64,000 bases of DNA from NCBI RefSeq assembly GCF_039537965.1, contig NZ_BAABBM010000001.1:1826001-1890000 (forward strand). The letters run 5' to 3'. The DNA comes from Sphingomonas limnosediminicola (GTDB lineage Bacteria > Pseudomonadota > Alphaproteobacteria > Sphingomonadales > Sphingomonadaceae). Each line of letters opens with the position of its first letter. Within the stretch, counting starts at the first letter, position 1. Below the pieces are notes generated by a model. It had not been told where the DNA came from. It searched no databases and worked only from the letters and a program-made list of their open reading frames with translations. The position numbers were made by a program, and so were the translations under genes. Shown here one piece after another: positions 55,878 to 64,000 of the stretch.

Positions 55878-57806
55878 TCAGCGCGGCGCGAGCAGCGCGT
55901 CGAGTGTGCCCTGGCCTTTCCCGATTTTCTCAAGACGCGGGTAGCGCAGGCCGTCGTGCCAATCGAGACTGATGGTCCGGTATAAATCGCCGCCCTTCAC
56001 CAGAAGCTGCACGCCTGGGCCCTTGCCCGCGGCAGCTTTGATCGCCTGCTTCAGTGCGTCCGGATCGTAGCTGCGGTTGTTGACCGCAACGATCTGACTG
56101 CCGACGGCAATACCGGCGTTGAACGCCGGGCTGTCCCACAGCACGCTCGTTACCTTGCCCTCCGCGCCGATCACAAAGCCTCCCGAATAAGTGAGGTCTG
56201 TGTTTTTGCGGCTCTTCTCGGCACTCTTCCACCAGTTGGTGGGCGTGTCGGTGAAGATCAGGCGGTAGCCGCCCTGAGTTATACCTTCGAGCGGCGCCTG
56301 AGGGGCGATGTCGTAGACCTTGCGCTGAAGGTAGCTCCGCCAATCGTAGGGCTGCACCTTGTTAAGCGTCGCTACCACGTCGTCGAAGGTATAGGTCAGC
56401 TCACCAAAGTCACGGTCGCGGACGCCGAAGAATGCCTTGGCGAAGTCGTCGATCGAGCGTTTGCCGCCGGACTGCTGGCGCAGGATCCGGTCGACGTCGA
56501 TCCAGATCAACTGGCCTTCGCTGTAATAATCCTCGCTTCGCTGCCAGCTCCGCCACGGCTGCGGCCTGCGCTGCGCAATGACCGGATCGTTGGTGGTGTC
56601 GACCAGCGGGCGCCAGGCTCGCCCGGGCGTGCCGGGGCCGTAATTCGCCGCCGTGGCCGCGATCGCGTCGAGCGTATCCTGCTTCGACAGCATTCCCGAG
56701 CGGGCGCCGAGCACATAGCCCCAGAACTGCGTCTGCCCTTCATAGACCCACAGGTACGTGCCCTGCATCGGGGTTCGGTAATCGGGCGTCCACAAGTCGG
56801 CGCCGCGGCGGAACTTGCCGTCCCAGCTGTGCGAGAATTCGTGAGGCAACAGGTTGCGGTCGCGAAGCTTGTTTTCCCAGTCGGTAAAGTAGCCGCGGCC
56901 GACTCCGTCTTCCGAACTGCGATGGTGCTCGAGGCCTTCCCCGCCGAGCAAGTCGGAGATGGTGAGCAGGAAGTTGTAATGATCGTAATGCTGCGAACCG
57001 AACGCCTTCACCGCCTGGTCAACCAAGCGCCTATGTGCCGCAATCTGCGCCGGCGTCGCCGCAAGCTCCGCCTCCGTGTCGCCAATGACGTCCAGCGTGA
57101 CGTCCGGGCTGAGCGGAATAGCCCGGTGGTGCGCACCAGCGATGAGCGGCGAATCCATCAGGATCTCGTAGGTCGTTACCGGATAATCGATGCGGTTGCC
57201 GGATTGTGCGCTCGGTCGCAGCGCCGTCGCCGCCTTCCAGCCGGTCGGCAGGATGACTGACGCCTGGATCGGTATGTTCCGAACGAAGTAGCCGGCCGGG
57301 TAAAGCGAGTTGGCAATCCACTCGATGCTCGCCATGTCGGGCGTCGCGACCACGCGGCCCTGATTTTCGCCGGTGGGTGACACGTACTGGAACTCCACAT
57401 CGACTGCGCGGACGCCTGCCGGCACGGCGACGTGGAAGGCGTAGACGTCCAGATTGTCGCGCACCCATTTGAGCTCCCGCCCGTTCGCAGTGGCCCGGAA
57501 GCCAGCAACCTTGTTGATTTGTCCTTCGTCCGAGTGTGTACCGGGGAGCCACTCGGGGTAGAGAAGCACGAGATCTCCGGCCGCGGTGACGGGCACGCGC
57601 TCATGAATGCGGAAGATCGCGCGAGTGACGTCGGAAGCATCCACCGTGAGCTGGATCGTGCCTGGGTACGGGATGTCGCGTGCCGCCGGGATCGTGTCGG
57701 TCTTCGCTGTCGGTGCCGGTCGGCTATTCTGTGGCGGAACGATCTGGGCGAGGGCGGAGCTGGCGGACGAAAGCAGGAGGGACGCGACTAGGACGCTACG
57801 CAACAA
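55878..57806 (-). CDS. M61-family metallopeptidase with PDZ domain
   Basis: The roughly 640-residue secreted protein has a signal peptide, an M61 N-terminal beta domain, the zinc motif HEFSH near residue 320 (LLPHEFSHSWDGK) with WVYEGQTQFWG downstream carrying the third ligand Glu, and a C-terminal PDZ domain (GGFVIGAEGKVTSV...FNAGIAVGSQIVAV). It resembles glycyl aminopeptidases. The frame starts at ATG 57827, but GAGGAG lies between that ATG and TTG 57806, which gives a better signal peptide start. Confidence 0.9.
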   Translation of the reverse strand: MLRSVLVASLLLSSASSALAQIVPPQNSRPAPTAKTDTIPAARDIPYPGTIQLTVDASDVTRAIFRIHERVPVTAAGDLVLLYPEWLPGTHSDEGQINKVAGFRATANGRELKWVRDNLDVYAFHVAVPAGVRAVDVEFQYVSPTGENQGRVVATPDMASIEWIANSLYPAGYFVRNIPIQASVILPTGWKAATALRPSAQSGNRIDYPVTTYEILMDSPLIAGAHHRAIPLSPDVTLDVIGDTEAELAATPAQIAAHRRLVDQAVKAFGSQHYDHYNFLLTISDLLGGEGLEHHRSSEDGVGRGYFTDWENKLRDRNLLPHEFSHSWDGKFRRGADLWTPDYRTPMQGTYLWVYEGQTQFWGYVLGARSGMLSKQDTLDAIAATAANYGPGTPGRAWRPLVDTTNDPVIAQRRPQPWRSWQRSEDYYSEGQLIWIDVDRILRQQSGGKRSIDDFAKAFFGVRDRDFGELTYTFDDVVATLNKVQPYDWRSYLQRKVYDIAPQAPLEGITQGGYRLIFTDTPTNWWKSAEKSRKNTDLTYSGGFVIGAEGKVTSVLWDSPAFNAGIAVGSQIVAVNNRSYDPDALKQAIKAAAGKGPGVQLLVKGGDLYRTISLDWHDGLRYPRLEKIGKGQGTLDALLAPR

Positions 57807-57973
57807 CACAAACTCCTCGGGTAACATAAAATCGGGTGTTCTTAAGGCTCTAGCGCCTTTAATAGAGCGTGCAATCAGCCTGCGAGCGGCGTTCGCAGAT
57901 GAGTTTGGGCGCTTTGTCGAACATAACGACGTTGTCAGTCCAAGTTCATTGGCCGGGATTAGCTGCGCTCCAC

Positions 57974-60532
57974 ATGACTATGAAAATCACGCTGCTCGCC
58001 AGCGCCGCCGTGCTTTTGCCGTTCGCCAGTCCCGCAACTGCCCAACAAACGATCACACCGGACCAGCCAAGTCCCTCGGGGGCTGCCACGGCGACGCCTG
58101 TTCCAGCGGCCGACCCGAATGCGCCGGCGGCCACATCAGGCAGCGCGCCCGCTGGCGCTGACGACACAGCTGAAGAGGAAGAAATCGTGGTCGTCGGGGC
58201 AAAGCCGCGGGGGTCGATAGTTGGCGACATCCAGCCCGTGGATACTCTCGACGCCCGCGACGTCCGCGCGACGGGCGCGACCAATATCAATGAATTGCTG
58301 GACGCCATCGCGCCGCAGGTCGGCAGCGCGCAGGGTCGCGGCGGAGAGCGACCCGTGCTGCTGCTCAACGGCCAGCGAATCTCAAGCTTTCGCGAGATGC
58401 GCGATATTCCGACCGAGGCCATCCAGCGGGTGGAAATCCTGCCGGAGGAGGTAGCGCTCAAATACGGCTACAGCGCCAACCAGAAGGTTGTGAACATCGT
58501 CCTCCGCCGGCGCTTCCGCTCCACGGTTGCCCAGTTGGGCGGAGCGCTCGCCACCGAGGGCGGCTACGGTTCGGCGAACACGGACCTCACCCGTCTGATG
58601 ATCCAGAAGAACGGGCGGACGCAGTTCAACCTGCACGCCGAAGGCAATTCCCTGCTGACCGAGAACGAACGCAACCTGACACCACCGGGGACGTCGGCGC
58701 GATCGCTCGTCGGGTCGAAGCGGGACATCCGCGGATCGGCGATTTTTAACCGCCAGGTACTCGGCAATGTGGGTGCGACGCTGAACACCGAAGTCGAGCA
58801 TGTCGAGGGCCGTTCGTTGCTCGGCCTCGGCGACATCACCTTGGACAGGCTGTCGCGAGACACTGCGACCGACACCGCGCATGCCGGCCTGACGCTCAAC
58901 TGGGACAAGGCCAAGTGGCACTGGAACGTCACCAGCAACGCCGACTGGGAACATGACCGCACCAATACCGAGCGGGACAATCCGAACTTTCCCGTCGACC
59001 GCGCTCGCGAGACGGTGACCTCCGCCGACGTCACAGCCGTAGCGAACGGAACCTTGTTCAAGTTACCCGCCGGCAATGCGGGGGCGACGTTCCGGGTTGG
59101 CGGAACGACCACGCATCTCGACAGCGAACATGTTGTCGCCGGTCTTTCCAACGCGAATTCATTAGGGCGTACGACCGGCAATGCGGCGGCAAACCTCGAC
59201 CTGCCCGTCTCCCGCCGCGGGCGCGATTTCAGCGCCCTCGGTAATCTGACCTTCAGCGCCAATGGTGAAGTGATTCAGCTTTCCGATTTCGGAACGCTGA
59301 CCAAGATCGGCGCCGGCGCGAATTGGTCGCCGGTGAACCGCCTGAACTTCGTCACCAGTTGGACTCGGGAAGAAGGCGCTCCAACCATTACCCAGCTTGG
59401 CAATCCCCTGCTGAGCACGCCGAACACGCGCATCTTCGATTTCACCACCGGGCAAACCGTGCAGGTCACCGCAATCACCGGCGGCAACCCAGACCTGCAA
59501 GCCGACCGCAGAACCGTATTGAAGCTCGGTGGCTTCTGGAAGCCGACGGACAAGGTCGATCTCACTCTGCGCGCCGATTACGTGCATCAGAGGATTGAGG
59601 ACCCAATCTCCGCGATCAGTGTCACGCCGCAGATCGAGGCGGCGTTCCCCGATCGTTTCGTCCGGAACTCGTCGGGCCAGTTGGTCGCGGTCGACTTTAG
59701 GCCGATCAATTTTGAGAATTCGCGGCGGGATACGCTTCGGCTCGGCTTTGATTTCTCGCAGTCGCTCAAGTCCCGGCGTCCGTCGCAGGCCGTCATCGAC
59801 CAGATGCGCCAGCAATTCGGCTTTGGTCCTCGCGGCGGTGGGCAGGGCGAAGGCGGCGGCCGGTCACCCGCGGATAGCGGCCCTTCATCAGGCCGGCCCT
59901 CGGGCACGGAAGGCGGCGGTTTCGGCGGGTTCGGGGGAGGCCGGGGCGGCGGAGGCGGTTTCGGCGGCCGCGGCGGCGGGAGCCGAGGCAGGCTGACCTT
60001 TTCGCTGACCGATACGATCGCATTCGTCGACAAGGTCGAGATCGCGCCCGGATTGGACCTCGACTATCTGCATGGCGATGCGTCCAGCCAGACCGGCGGT
60101 ACGCCGCGCCACACGGTCGAAGCACAGGCAGGCTATTCCAATAACGGGCTCGGCGCTCGCATCGGCGCAAACTGGCGCAGTGGGACGAACGTGAATACGT
60201 TGACGGGAGATGATTTGCGCTTCTCGCCACTTGCGACGTTCGACCTCAGGCTGTTCGCCAATCCCGGAGACATTCCGGAGCTTGCGGTGAAGCACCCGTG
60301 GCTGCGGGGAACGCAGGTCAGGCTGGAATTGAACAATGTCCTGAACAGCAAGCCCAAGGTCCACGACGCCTCAGGCGCCGTACCCATAAATTATCAGCCG
60401 GATCTGCTTAATCCGATTGGACGGACAGTGATGATCAGCTTCCGCAAGCTCTTCCTTCCGTCGCCGGCCTGGTTCCGGCAACAGTTCCAACGCGATCGGC
60501 AACAGCAGCAATCATCGACACCCACGCGCTGA
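57974..60532 (+). CDS. TonB-dependent outer-membrane receptor with Gly-rich insert
   Basis: The 852-residue receptor has a signal peptide (1-24), a Pro/Ala-rich linker, a TonB-box-like EEEIVVVGAK, a plug domain (NINELLDAIAPQVG, ERPVLLLNGQRI, VEILPEEVALKYGY) and a beta-barrel. Residues of about 619-674 are a Gly/Arg/Ser low-complexity insert within the barrel. It imports an unknown ligand. The frame is open 35 codons further upstream; ATG 57974 gives the signal peptide. No iron or sugar utilisation genes lie next to it. Confidence 0.9.
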   Translation: MTMKITLLASAAVLLPFASPATAQQTITPDQPSPSGAATATPVPAADPNAPAATSGSAPAGADDTAEEEEIVVVGAKPRGSIVGDIQPVDTLDARDVRATGATNINELLDAIAPQVGSAQGRGGERPVLLLNGQRISSFREMRDIPTEAIQRVEILPEEVALKYGYSANQKVVNIVLRRRFRSTVAQLGGALATEGGYGSANTDLTRLMIQKNGRTQFNLHAEGNSLLTENERNLTPPGTSARSLVGSKRDIRGSAIFNRQVLGNVGATLNTEVEHVEGRSLLGLGDITLDRLSRDTATDTAHAGLTLNWDKAKWHWNVTSNADWEHDRTNTERDNPNFPVDRARETVTSADVTAVANGTLFKLPAGNAGATFRVGGTTTHLDSEHVVAGLSNANSLGRTTGNAAANLDLPVSRRGRDFSALGNLTFSANGEVIQLSDFGTLTKIGAGANWSPVNRLNFVTSWTREEGAPTITQLGNPLLSTPNTRIFDFTTGQTVQVTAITGGNPDLQADRRTVLKLGGFWKPTDKVDLTLRADYVHQRIEDPISAISVTPQIEAAFPDRFVRNSSGQLVAVDFRPINFENSRRDTLRLGFDFSQSLKSRRPSQAVIDQMRQQFGFGPRGGGQGEGGGRSPADSGPSSGRPSGTEGGGFGGFGGGRGGGGGFGGRGGGSRGRLTFSLTDTIAFVDKVEIAPGLDLDYLHGDASSQTGGTPRHTVEAQAGYSNNGLGARIGANWRSGTNVNTLTGDDLRFSPLATFDLRLFANPGDIPELAVKHPWLRGTQVRLELNNVLNSKPKVHDASGAVPINYQPDLLNPIGRTVMISFRKLFLPSPAWFRQQFQRDRQQQQSSTPTR

Positions 60533-60577
60533 GGAAGTTTTTGTCCTTTCCGCAAATTGTGCTTTAGCGCCGCCGCA

Positions 60578-61813
60578 ATGACGTCCGTTCAGCCCGTTCG
60601 TGGCACGCAAAGCTTGCTTGGAGATGAGGCCGACCGCCTGGCGAAGGTGGTCGCGACCTTCGATCGCGTTCGTCGCCTGTACGGCTTCAAGCGCGTCGAG
60701 GTCCCGACAATCGAACAAACCGCCGTCTTCGCCCGGACGATCGGGGAAACGACCGACGTCGTGTCGAAGGAGATGTATTCCTTCGAGGATCGCGGCGGGG
60801 AGTCGATCACGCTTCGGCCCGAATTTACGGCGGGGATTTGCCGCGCTTACCTCAGCGAGGGATGGCAACAGTTCGCGCCGCTGAAGCTGGCGGCGTCCGG
60901 CTCGGCATTTCGGTACGAGCGGCCGCAAAAGGGCCGTTTCCGCGAGTTCCATCAACTAGACGCAGAGATCATCGGCGCTGGGGAATCGCAGGCGGACATC
61001 GAGATCCTGTGCCTTGCCGACCAGCTGCTCAAGGAACTTGGAATCGAGGGGGCGATCCTGCAGCTCAATACGCTGGGCGACCCCGAGACGCGGTCGGCAT
61101 GGCGCGATGCGCTCTACGAGCACTTCCGGGGCCATGCGGCGGCGCTCAGCGAGGACAGCAAGGCACGGCTGGAGCGCAATCCGCTTCGCATTCTCGATAG
61201 CAAGGCGCACGAGGATTGGCCGATCGTGGACAGTGCGCCGACGATTGACGACTTCCTGACGCCGGAAGCGGCCGATTTCTTCGCTCAAGTGAGCGAAGGT
61301 TTGACGGCGGCAGGCGTTCAGTGGGAGCGTGCGCCGAGGCTCGTGCGCGGCCTCGATTATTATCGCCACACCGCATTCGAATTCGTCACCGACCGCCTGG
61401 GAGCGCAGGGCACTGTCCTTGCCGGCGGCCGGTACGACGGTTTGATCGAGGCGTTGGGCGGCCCGCATACTCCTGCGGTTGGATGGGCCGCAGGCGTAGA
61501 GCGTCTGGCAATGATGATCGGGGAGCCCGAAGCGGAAAAGCCGTCCGTGACAGTCATCCCGCTCGGGCCGAGAGCCGAGGCGGAGGCGCAGCGGATCGTC
61601 GCCGGACTTCGGCGCGAGGGCGTCGCCACAGACATGGCTTATCGGGGCAATATGAAGAAGCGGCTCAGCCGCGCGAACTCGGCCGGTGCGGCTTACGCGC
61701 TAATCATCGGCGACGATGAATTGGACCGTGGCGAAGCGCAGCTCAAAGACCTCGCGTCCGGGGAACAGCGCTCGGTATCGCTCGACCTGATTTCGGAAGC
61801 CATTCGTTCGTGA
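60578..61813 (+). CDS. hisS: Histidyl-tRNA synthetase
   Basis: This class II synthetase has 411 residues. It shows [12 protein letters not shown] at the start, motif 2 [16 protein letters not shown], the His-binding [15 protein letters not shown], and motif 3 in [11 protein letters not shown]. The C-terminal anticodon-binding domain is present. ATG 60578 is preferred over an upstream in-frame start. The stop overlaps prfA by 4 nt (GTGA). Confidence 0.95.
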   Translation: MTSVQPVRGTQSLLGDEADRLAKVVATFDRVRRLYGFKRVEVPTIEQTAVFARTIGETTDVVSKEMYSFEDRGGESITLRPEFTAGICRAYLSEGWQQFAPLKLAASGSAFRYERPQKGRFREFHQLDAEIIGAGESQADIEILCLADQLLKELGIEGAILQLNTLGDPETRSAWRDALYEHFRGHAAALSEDSKARLERNPLRILDSKAHEDWPIVDSAPTIDDFLTPEAADFFAQVSEGLTAAGVQWERAPRLVRGLDYYRHTAFEFVTDRLGAQGTVLAGGRYDGLIEALGGPHTPAVGWAAGVERLAMMIGEPEAEKPSVTVIPLGPRAEAEAQRIVAGLRREGVATDMAYRGNMKKRLSRANSAGAAYALIIGDDELDRGEAQLKDLASGEQRSVSLDLISEAIRS

Positions 61814-62895
61814 CCCAGATTTCTTCCGAACGCATCGCGTCGATCGAGGCGCGCAAGCAGGAGCTGTCGGACGCGATGGCGCGTGGCGACTTGGTGCCTG
61901 AAGAGTTCGTGCGCCTGTCGAAGGACTATGCGGCGATCGAGCCGGTGGCCGCGGCGGCTCGCGAAGTTCGCCGTCTCCGCGCCGAGCTCGAAGTACTGAC
62001 CGGCATGCTCCACGATCCGGCTGCCGAGCCGGAGCTCAAGGAGATGGCGGCGGCCGAAGCCGACGAGATCAAGCACAAGCTTCCGCTTGCCGAGCGCGCT
62101 CTCGCGATCAGGCTCTTGCCGCGCGACGCCGCCGATGAGCGTGCTGCGATGCTGGAAGTCCGCGCCGGTACGGGCGGCGACGAGGCGGCGCTATTCGCCG
62201 GCGATCTCCTCCGAATGTACCAGCGCTTCGCCGAGGAGCAGGGCTGGCGGTTCGAACTTATCTCCGCCTCGCAGTCGGAGCTTGGTGGGTACAAGGAGGC
62301 GATCGCGTCGATCAACGGGACGGGCGTGTTCGCCAAGCTCAAGTTCGAAAGCGGCGTCCACCGCGTGCAGCGTGTGCCGGCCACGGAAAGCGGCGGACGT
62401 ATACATACTTCCGCAGCGACGGTCGCGGTGCTTCCGGAGGCCGAAGACGTCGACGTGCAGATTGACGACAAGGACTTGCGGATCGACGTCTATCGCTCTT
62501 CCGGTCCTGGCGGTCAGTCGGTGAACACGACCGACAGCGCCGTGCGCATCACCCACCTTCCGACCGGCCTCGTCGTCATCCAGCAGGACGAAAAGTCGCA
62601 GCACAAGAATAAGGCGAAAGCGCTGAAGGTGCTGCGCACGCGCCTGTTCGAAATGGAGCGCGAGCGGCTTGCTAGCGAACGCGCCGGTGCGCGAAAGTCG
62701 ATGGTCGGCTCCGGCGATCGGTCGGAGCGAATTCGCACCTACAATTTCCCTCAGGGACGAGTCACTGATCACCGCATCAACCTCACGCTTCACAAGCTGG
62801 AAGAGGTGCTCGAGGGGCCGGGGCTCAACGAGATTATCAACGCGCTTGTCTCCGAGGACGAAGCAGAGCGGCTCGCGGGCCTGGAGGAGGCGTGA
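61810..62895 (+). CDS. prfA: Peptide chain release factor 1
   Basis: The 361-residue protein has the PxT-type codon-recognition region ([24 protein letters not shown]) and the catalytic GGQ in [20 protein letters not shown]. It releases chains at UAA and UAG. GTG start overlapping hisS; its own stop overlaps prmC by 4 nt. The hisS-prfA-prmC order is typical of this group. Confidence 0.97.
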   Translation: MTQISSERIASIEARKQELSDAMARGDLVPEEFVRLSKDYAAIEPVAAAAREVRRLRAELEVLTGMLHDPAAEPELKEMAAAEADEIKHKLPLAERALAIRLLPRDAADERAAMLEVRAGTGGDEAALFAGDLLRMYQRFAEEQGWRFELISASQSELGGYKEAIASINGTGVFAKLKFESGVHRVQRVPATESGGRIHTSAATVAVLPEAEDVDVQIDDKDLRIDVYRSSGPGGQSVNTTDSAVRITHLPTGLVVIQQDEKSQHKNKAKALKVLRTRLFEMERERLASERAGARKSMVGSGDRSERIRTYNFPQGRVTDHRINLTLHKLEEVLEGPGLNEIINALVSEDEAERLAGLEEA

Positions 62896-63719
62896 AGCCT
62901 ATTTTCCGCGCGCTGGCCGACGCCGCGCGCCAGTTGGAGGACACGAGCGACACCGCCCGGCTCGATTCGGAATTGCTGATGGCCGAGGCGCTCCACATCG
63001 ATCGCGACCGGCTGCTGCTGTCGCCACCGGACCGGGGTGTGCCCGACCGCTTTTGGCAGATGGTCGACCGCAGGAAGGACGGGGAGCCCGTCGCTTACAT
63101 CACTGGACGTCGCGCCTTTTGGAACATCGAGCTTCACGTAGGCCCCGGCGTGCTGGTCCCGCGACCGGATTCGGAGGTGCTGATCGCGTCGGCCATCGAG
63201 CATTTCGAGGGGACGAAGGGGCCGAGCCGGATCCTCGACCTGGGCACGGGGCCGGGCACGCTGTTGCTGGCAGCGCTGGATGTTTTCCCCGAAGCGACCG
63301 GGCTCGGGATAGACGTGTCGCGCCAGGCTCTGTCCTACGCCTCGGCGAACGCGCGGCGGATCGGCGTCGATCAGCGCGCAAAGCTGATGCAGGGCGATTG
63401 GGCCAAGGGGTTGGTTGAGAAGTTCGATCTCGTCCTGTGCAATCCGCCCTACGTGCCGGACGACGCGGAGGTCGGCGCGGGGGTACGTGAATTCGAGCCG
63501 GACGAGGCGCTGTTTGCAGGCAAGGAAGGGCTGGACGCCTATCGCGTGCTCGCGCCGCAGCTTCCGTTATTGCTCAATCCGGGAGGCCTCGCAGCAGTCG
63601 AAATTGGACATGATCAAGCCAAGGCCGTGACTGCGCTACTGGCCCGGGACGGGCTGCAAGCCAACGTCGCAAAAGACCTCGCCGATCGCGCCCGTGTCCT
63701 ATTGTTAACCTGGATTTGA
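62892..63719 (+). CDS. prmC: Release factor glutamine methyltransferase
   Basis: PrmC methylates the Gln of the GGQ motif in release factors, so adjacency to prfA is functional. The 275-residue protein has the SAM motif [16 protein letters not shown] and the catalytic NPPYVPDD, with [27 protein letters not shown] before them. GTG 62892 start. Confidence 0.95.
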   Translation: MKPIFRALADAARQLEDTSDTARLDSELLMAEALHIDRDRLLLSPPDRGVPDRFWQMVDRRKDGEPVAYITGRRAFWNIELHVGPGVLVPRPDSEVLIASAIEHFEGTKGPSRILDLGTGPGTLLLAALDVFPEATGLGIDVSRQALSYASANARRIGVDQRAKLMQGDWAKGLVEKFDLVLCNPPYVPDDAEVGAGVREFEPDEALFAGKEGLDAYRVLAPQLPLLLNPGGLAAVEIGHDQAKAVTALLARDGLQANVAKDLADRARVLLLTWI

Positions 63720-63958
63720 TAGAAAAGCGCTTGGCAGAACGTATCGAGCGCACTACATCATAGGTCAGGGCCGGGCCCGCTCCACCACGAAAGATGATGA
63801 GCGCATCCCTTCCCTACCCCCGACGCAATCGGCCGTTCATCTCGCGCTTTTAGGGCGCAGACCGGAACGAGAGGGTCAGGAGCTGGCGCCAGCTTTGCTG
63901 GCTCGGCCCTGCCTCCGACTGAGACCAAGGGGCTAGCGACTACTGCTAAGGACGAGCA
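63720..63958. other. Intergenic region before DUF4167 gene
   Basis: The 239 nt between prmC and the next gene hold no convincing open frame (one minus-strand frame of 70 codons has no family features). AAGGA at about 63947-63951 is the ribosome-binding site for the next gene. It presumably contains that gene's promoter; no terminator or repeat stands out. Confidence 0.5.
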
Positions 63959-64000
63959 TTTGATCAACAATCGTCAAGGCGGCCGCAGGCGCGGTCGTGG
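63959..64000 (+). CDS. DUF4167-family protein, first codons only
   Basis: TTG 63959 followed by codons for INNRQGGRRRGRG gives the Asn/Arg/Gly-rich N-terminus characteristic of DUF4167 proteins, which regularly follow prmC in alphaproteobacteria. AAGGA lies about 7 nt upstream. The rest lies outside the window, so the call rests on 14 codons plus synteny. Confidence 0.7.

Noticed and set aside
63758..63970. Minus-strand frame of 70 codons before the DUF4167 gene
   Set aside because: No ribosome-binding site or family features; it overlaps the expected promoter and RBS of the DUF4167 gene.

Overview
The window is a GC-rich, densely packed piece of an alphaproteobacterial chromosome, most likely from the Sphingomonadales (Sphingomonas and relatives). 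The markers for this are: divK followed by a DUF3572 gene, prmC followed by a DUF4167 gene, COQ9 and the cytochrome bc1 chaperone (CBP3 family), a lone protein with a PEPxxW C-terminal sorting signal, a TonB-dependent receptor with TonB-like partners, an lptC-lptA-lptB-rpoN cluster and a ribB with a degenerate RibA half. I see no rRNA, tRNA, insertion sequence, prophage or CRISPR array. Almost all of it is coding. Many neighbours overlap by 4 nt, and four convergent gene pairs share interleaved stop codons.

Layout. 1-6 kb: end of a membrane protein, then rpmI-rplT, prs and an SDR gene on the minus strand, with nadE-gltX on the plus strand. 6-10.5 kb: a TonB-like gene, a small membrane protein and the riboflavin operon ribD-ribE-ribB-ribH, in which RibB carries an N-terminal helix-turn-helix and is preceded by a palindrome. 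10.5-17 kb: SOUL protein, EamA transporter, COQ9, feoAB behind a Fur-box-like site, ssb, DUF177, CBP3 and bamE. 17-20.3 kb: tryptophan 2,3-dioxygenase, kynureninase and an MFS carrier. 20.4-22.6 kb: a secreted Gly/Tyr-rich repeat protein and a fasciclin protein. 22.8-30.6 kb: dnaN, recF and gyrB interspersed with a monooxygenase-like gene, a PEP-CTERM gene and a DEAD-box helicase with an unusual leader. 30.6-36.5 kb: nuclease-like protein, rpoN, LPS-transport genes, RNase D-like protein and a Gly-rich double cold-shock protein. 36.5-46.5 kb: secreted peptidase and amidohydrolase, ATP-dependent DNA ligase, rpmG, divK, enzymes and an isoaspartyl peptidase.

46.5-51.7 kb is the most striking part. 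It is a four-gene minus-strand operon encoding a TIR-TM-TPR protein, two mutually homologous small proteins of unknown fold (one soluble, one with a C-terminal membrane anchor) and a SLOG-SLATT-like protein (ligand-sensing Rossmann domain fused to a four-helix membrane module). The architecture is that of a nucleotide-signal conflict or defence system. I do not recognise it as a named system, and the paired small proteins appear to be undescribed.

51.8-64 kb: ispG, small transporters (EamA, SMR), DUF1345, a TonB-like gene, an M61 peptidase, a large TonB-dependent receptor with a Gly-rich insert, then hisS-prfA-prmC and the first codons of a DUF4167 gene. All functional calls come from reading motifs and gene order. 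No database search was possible.
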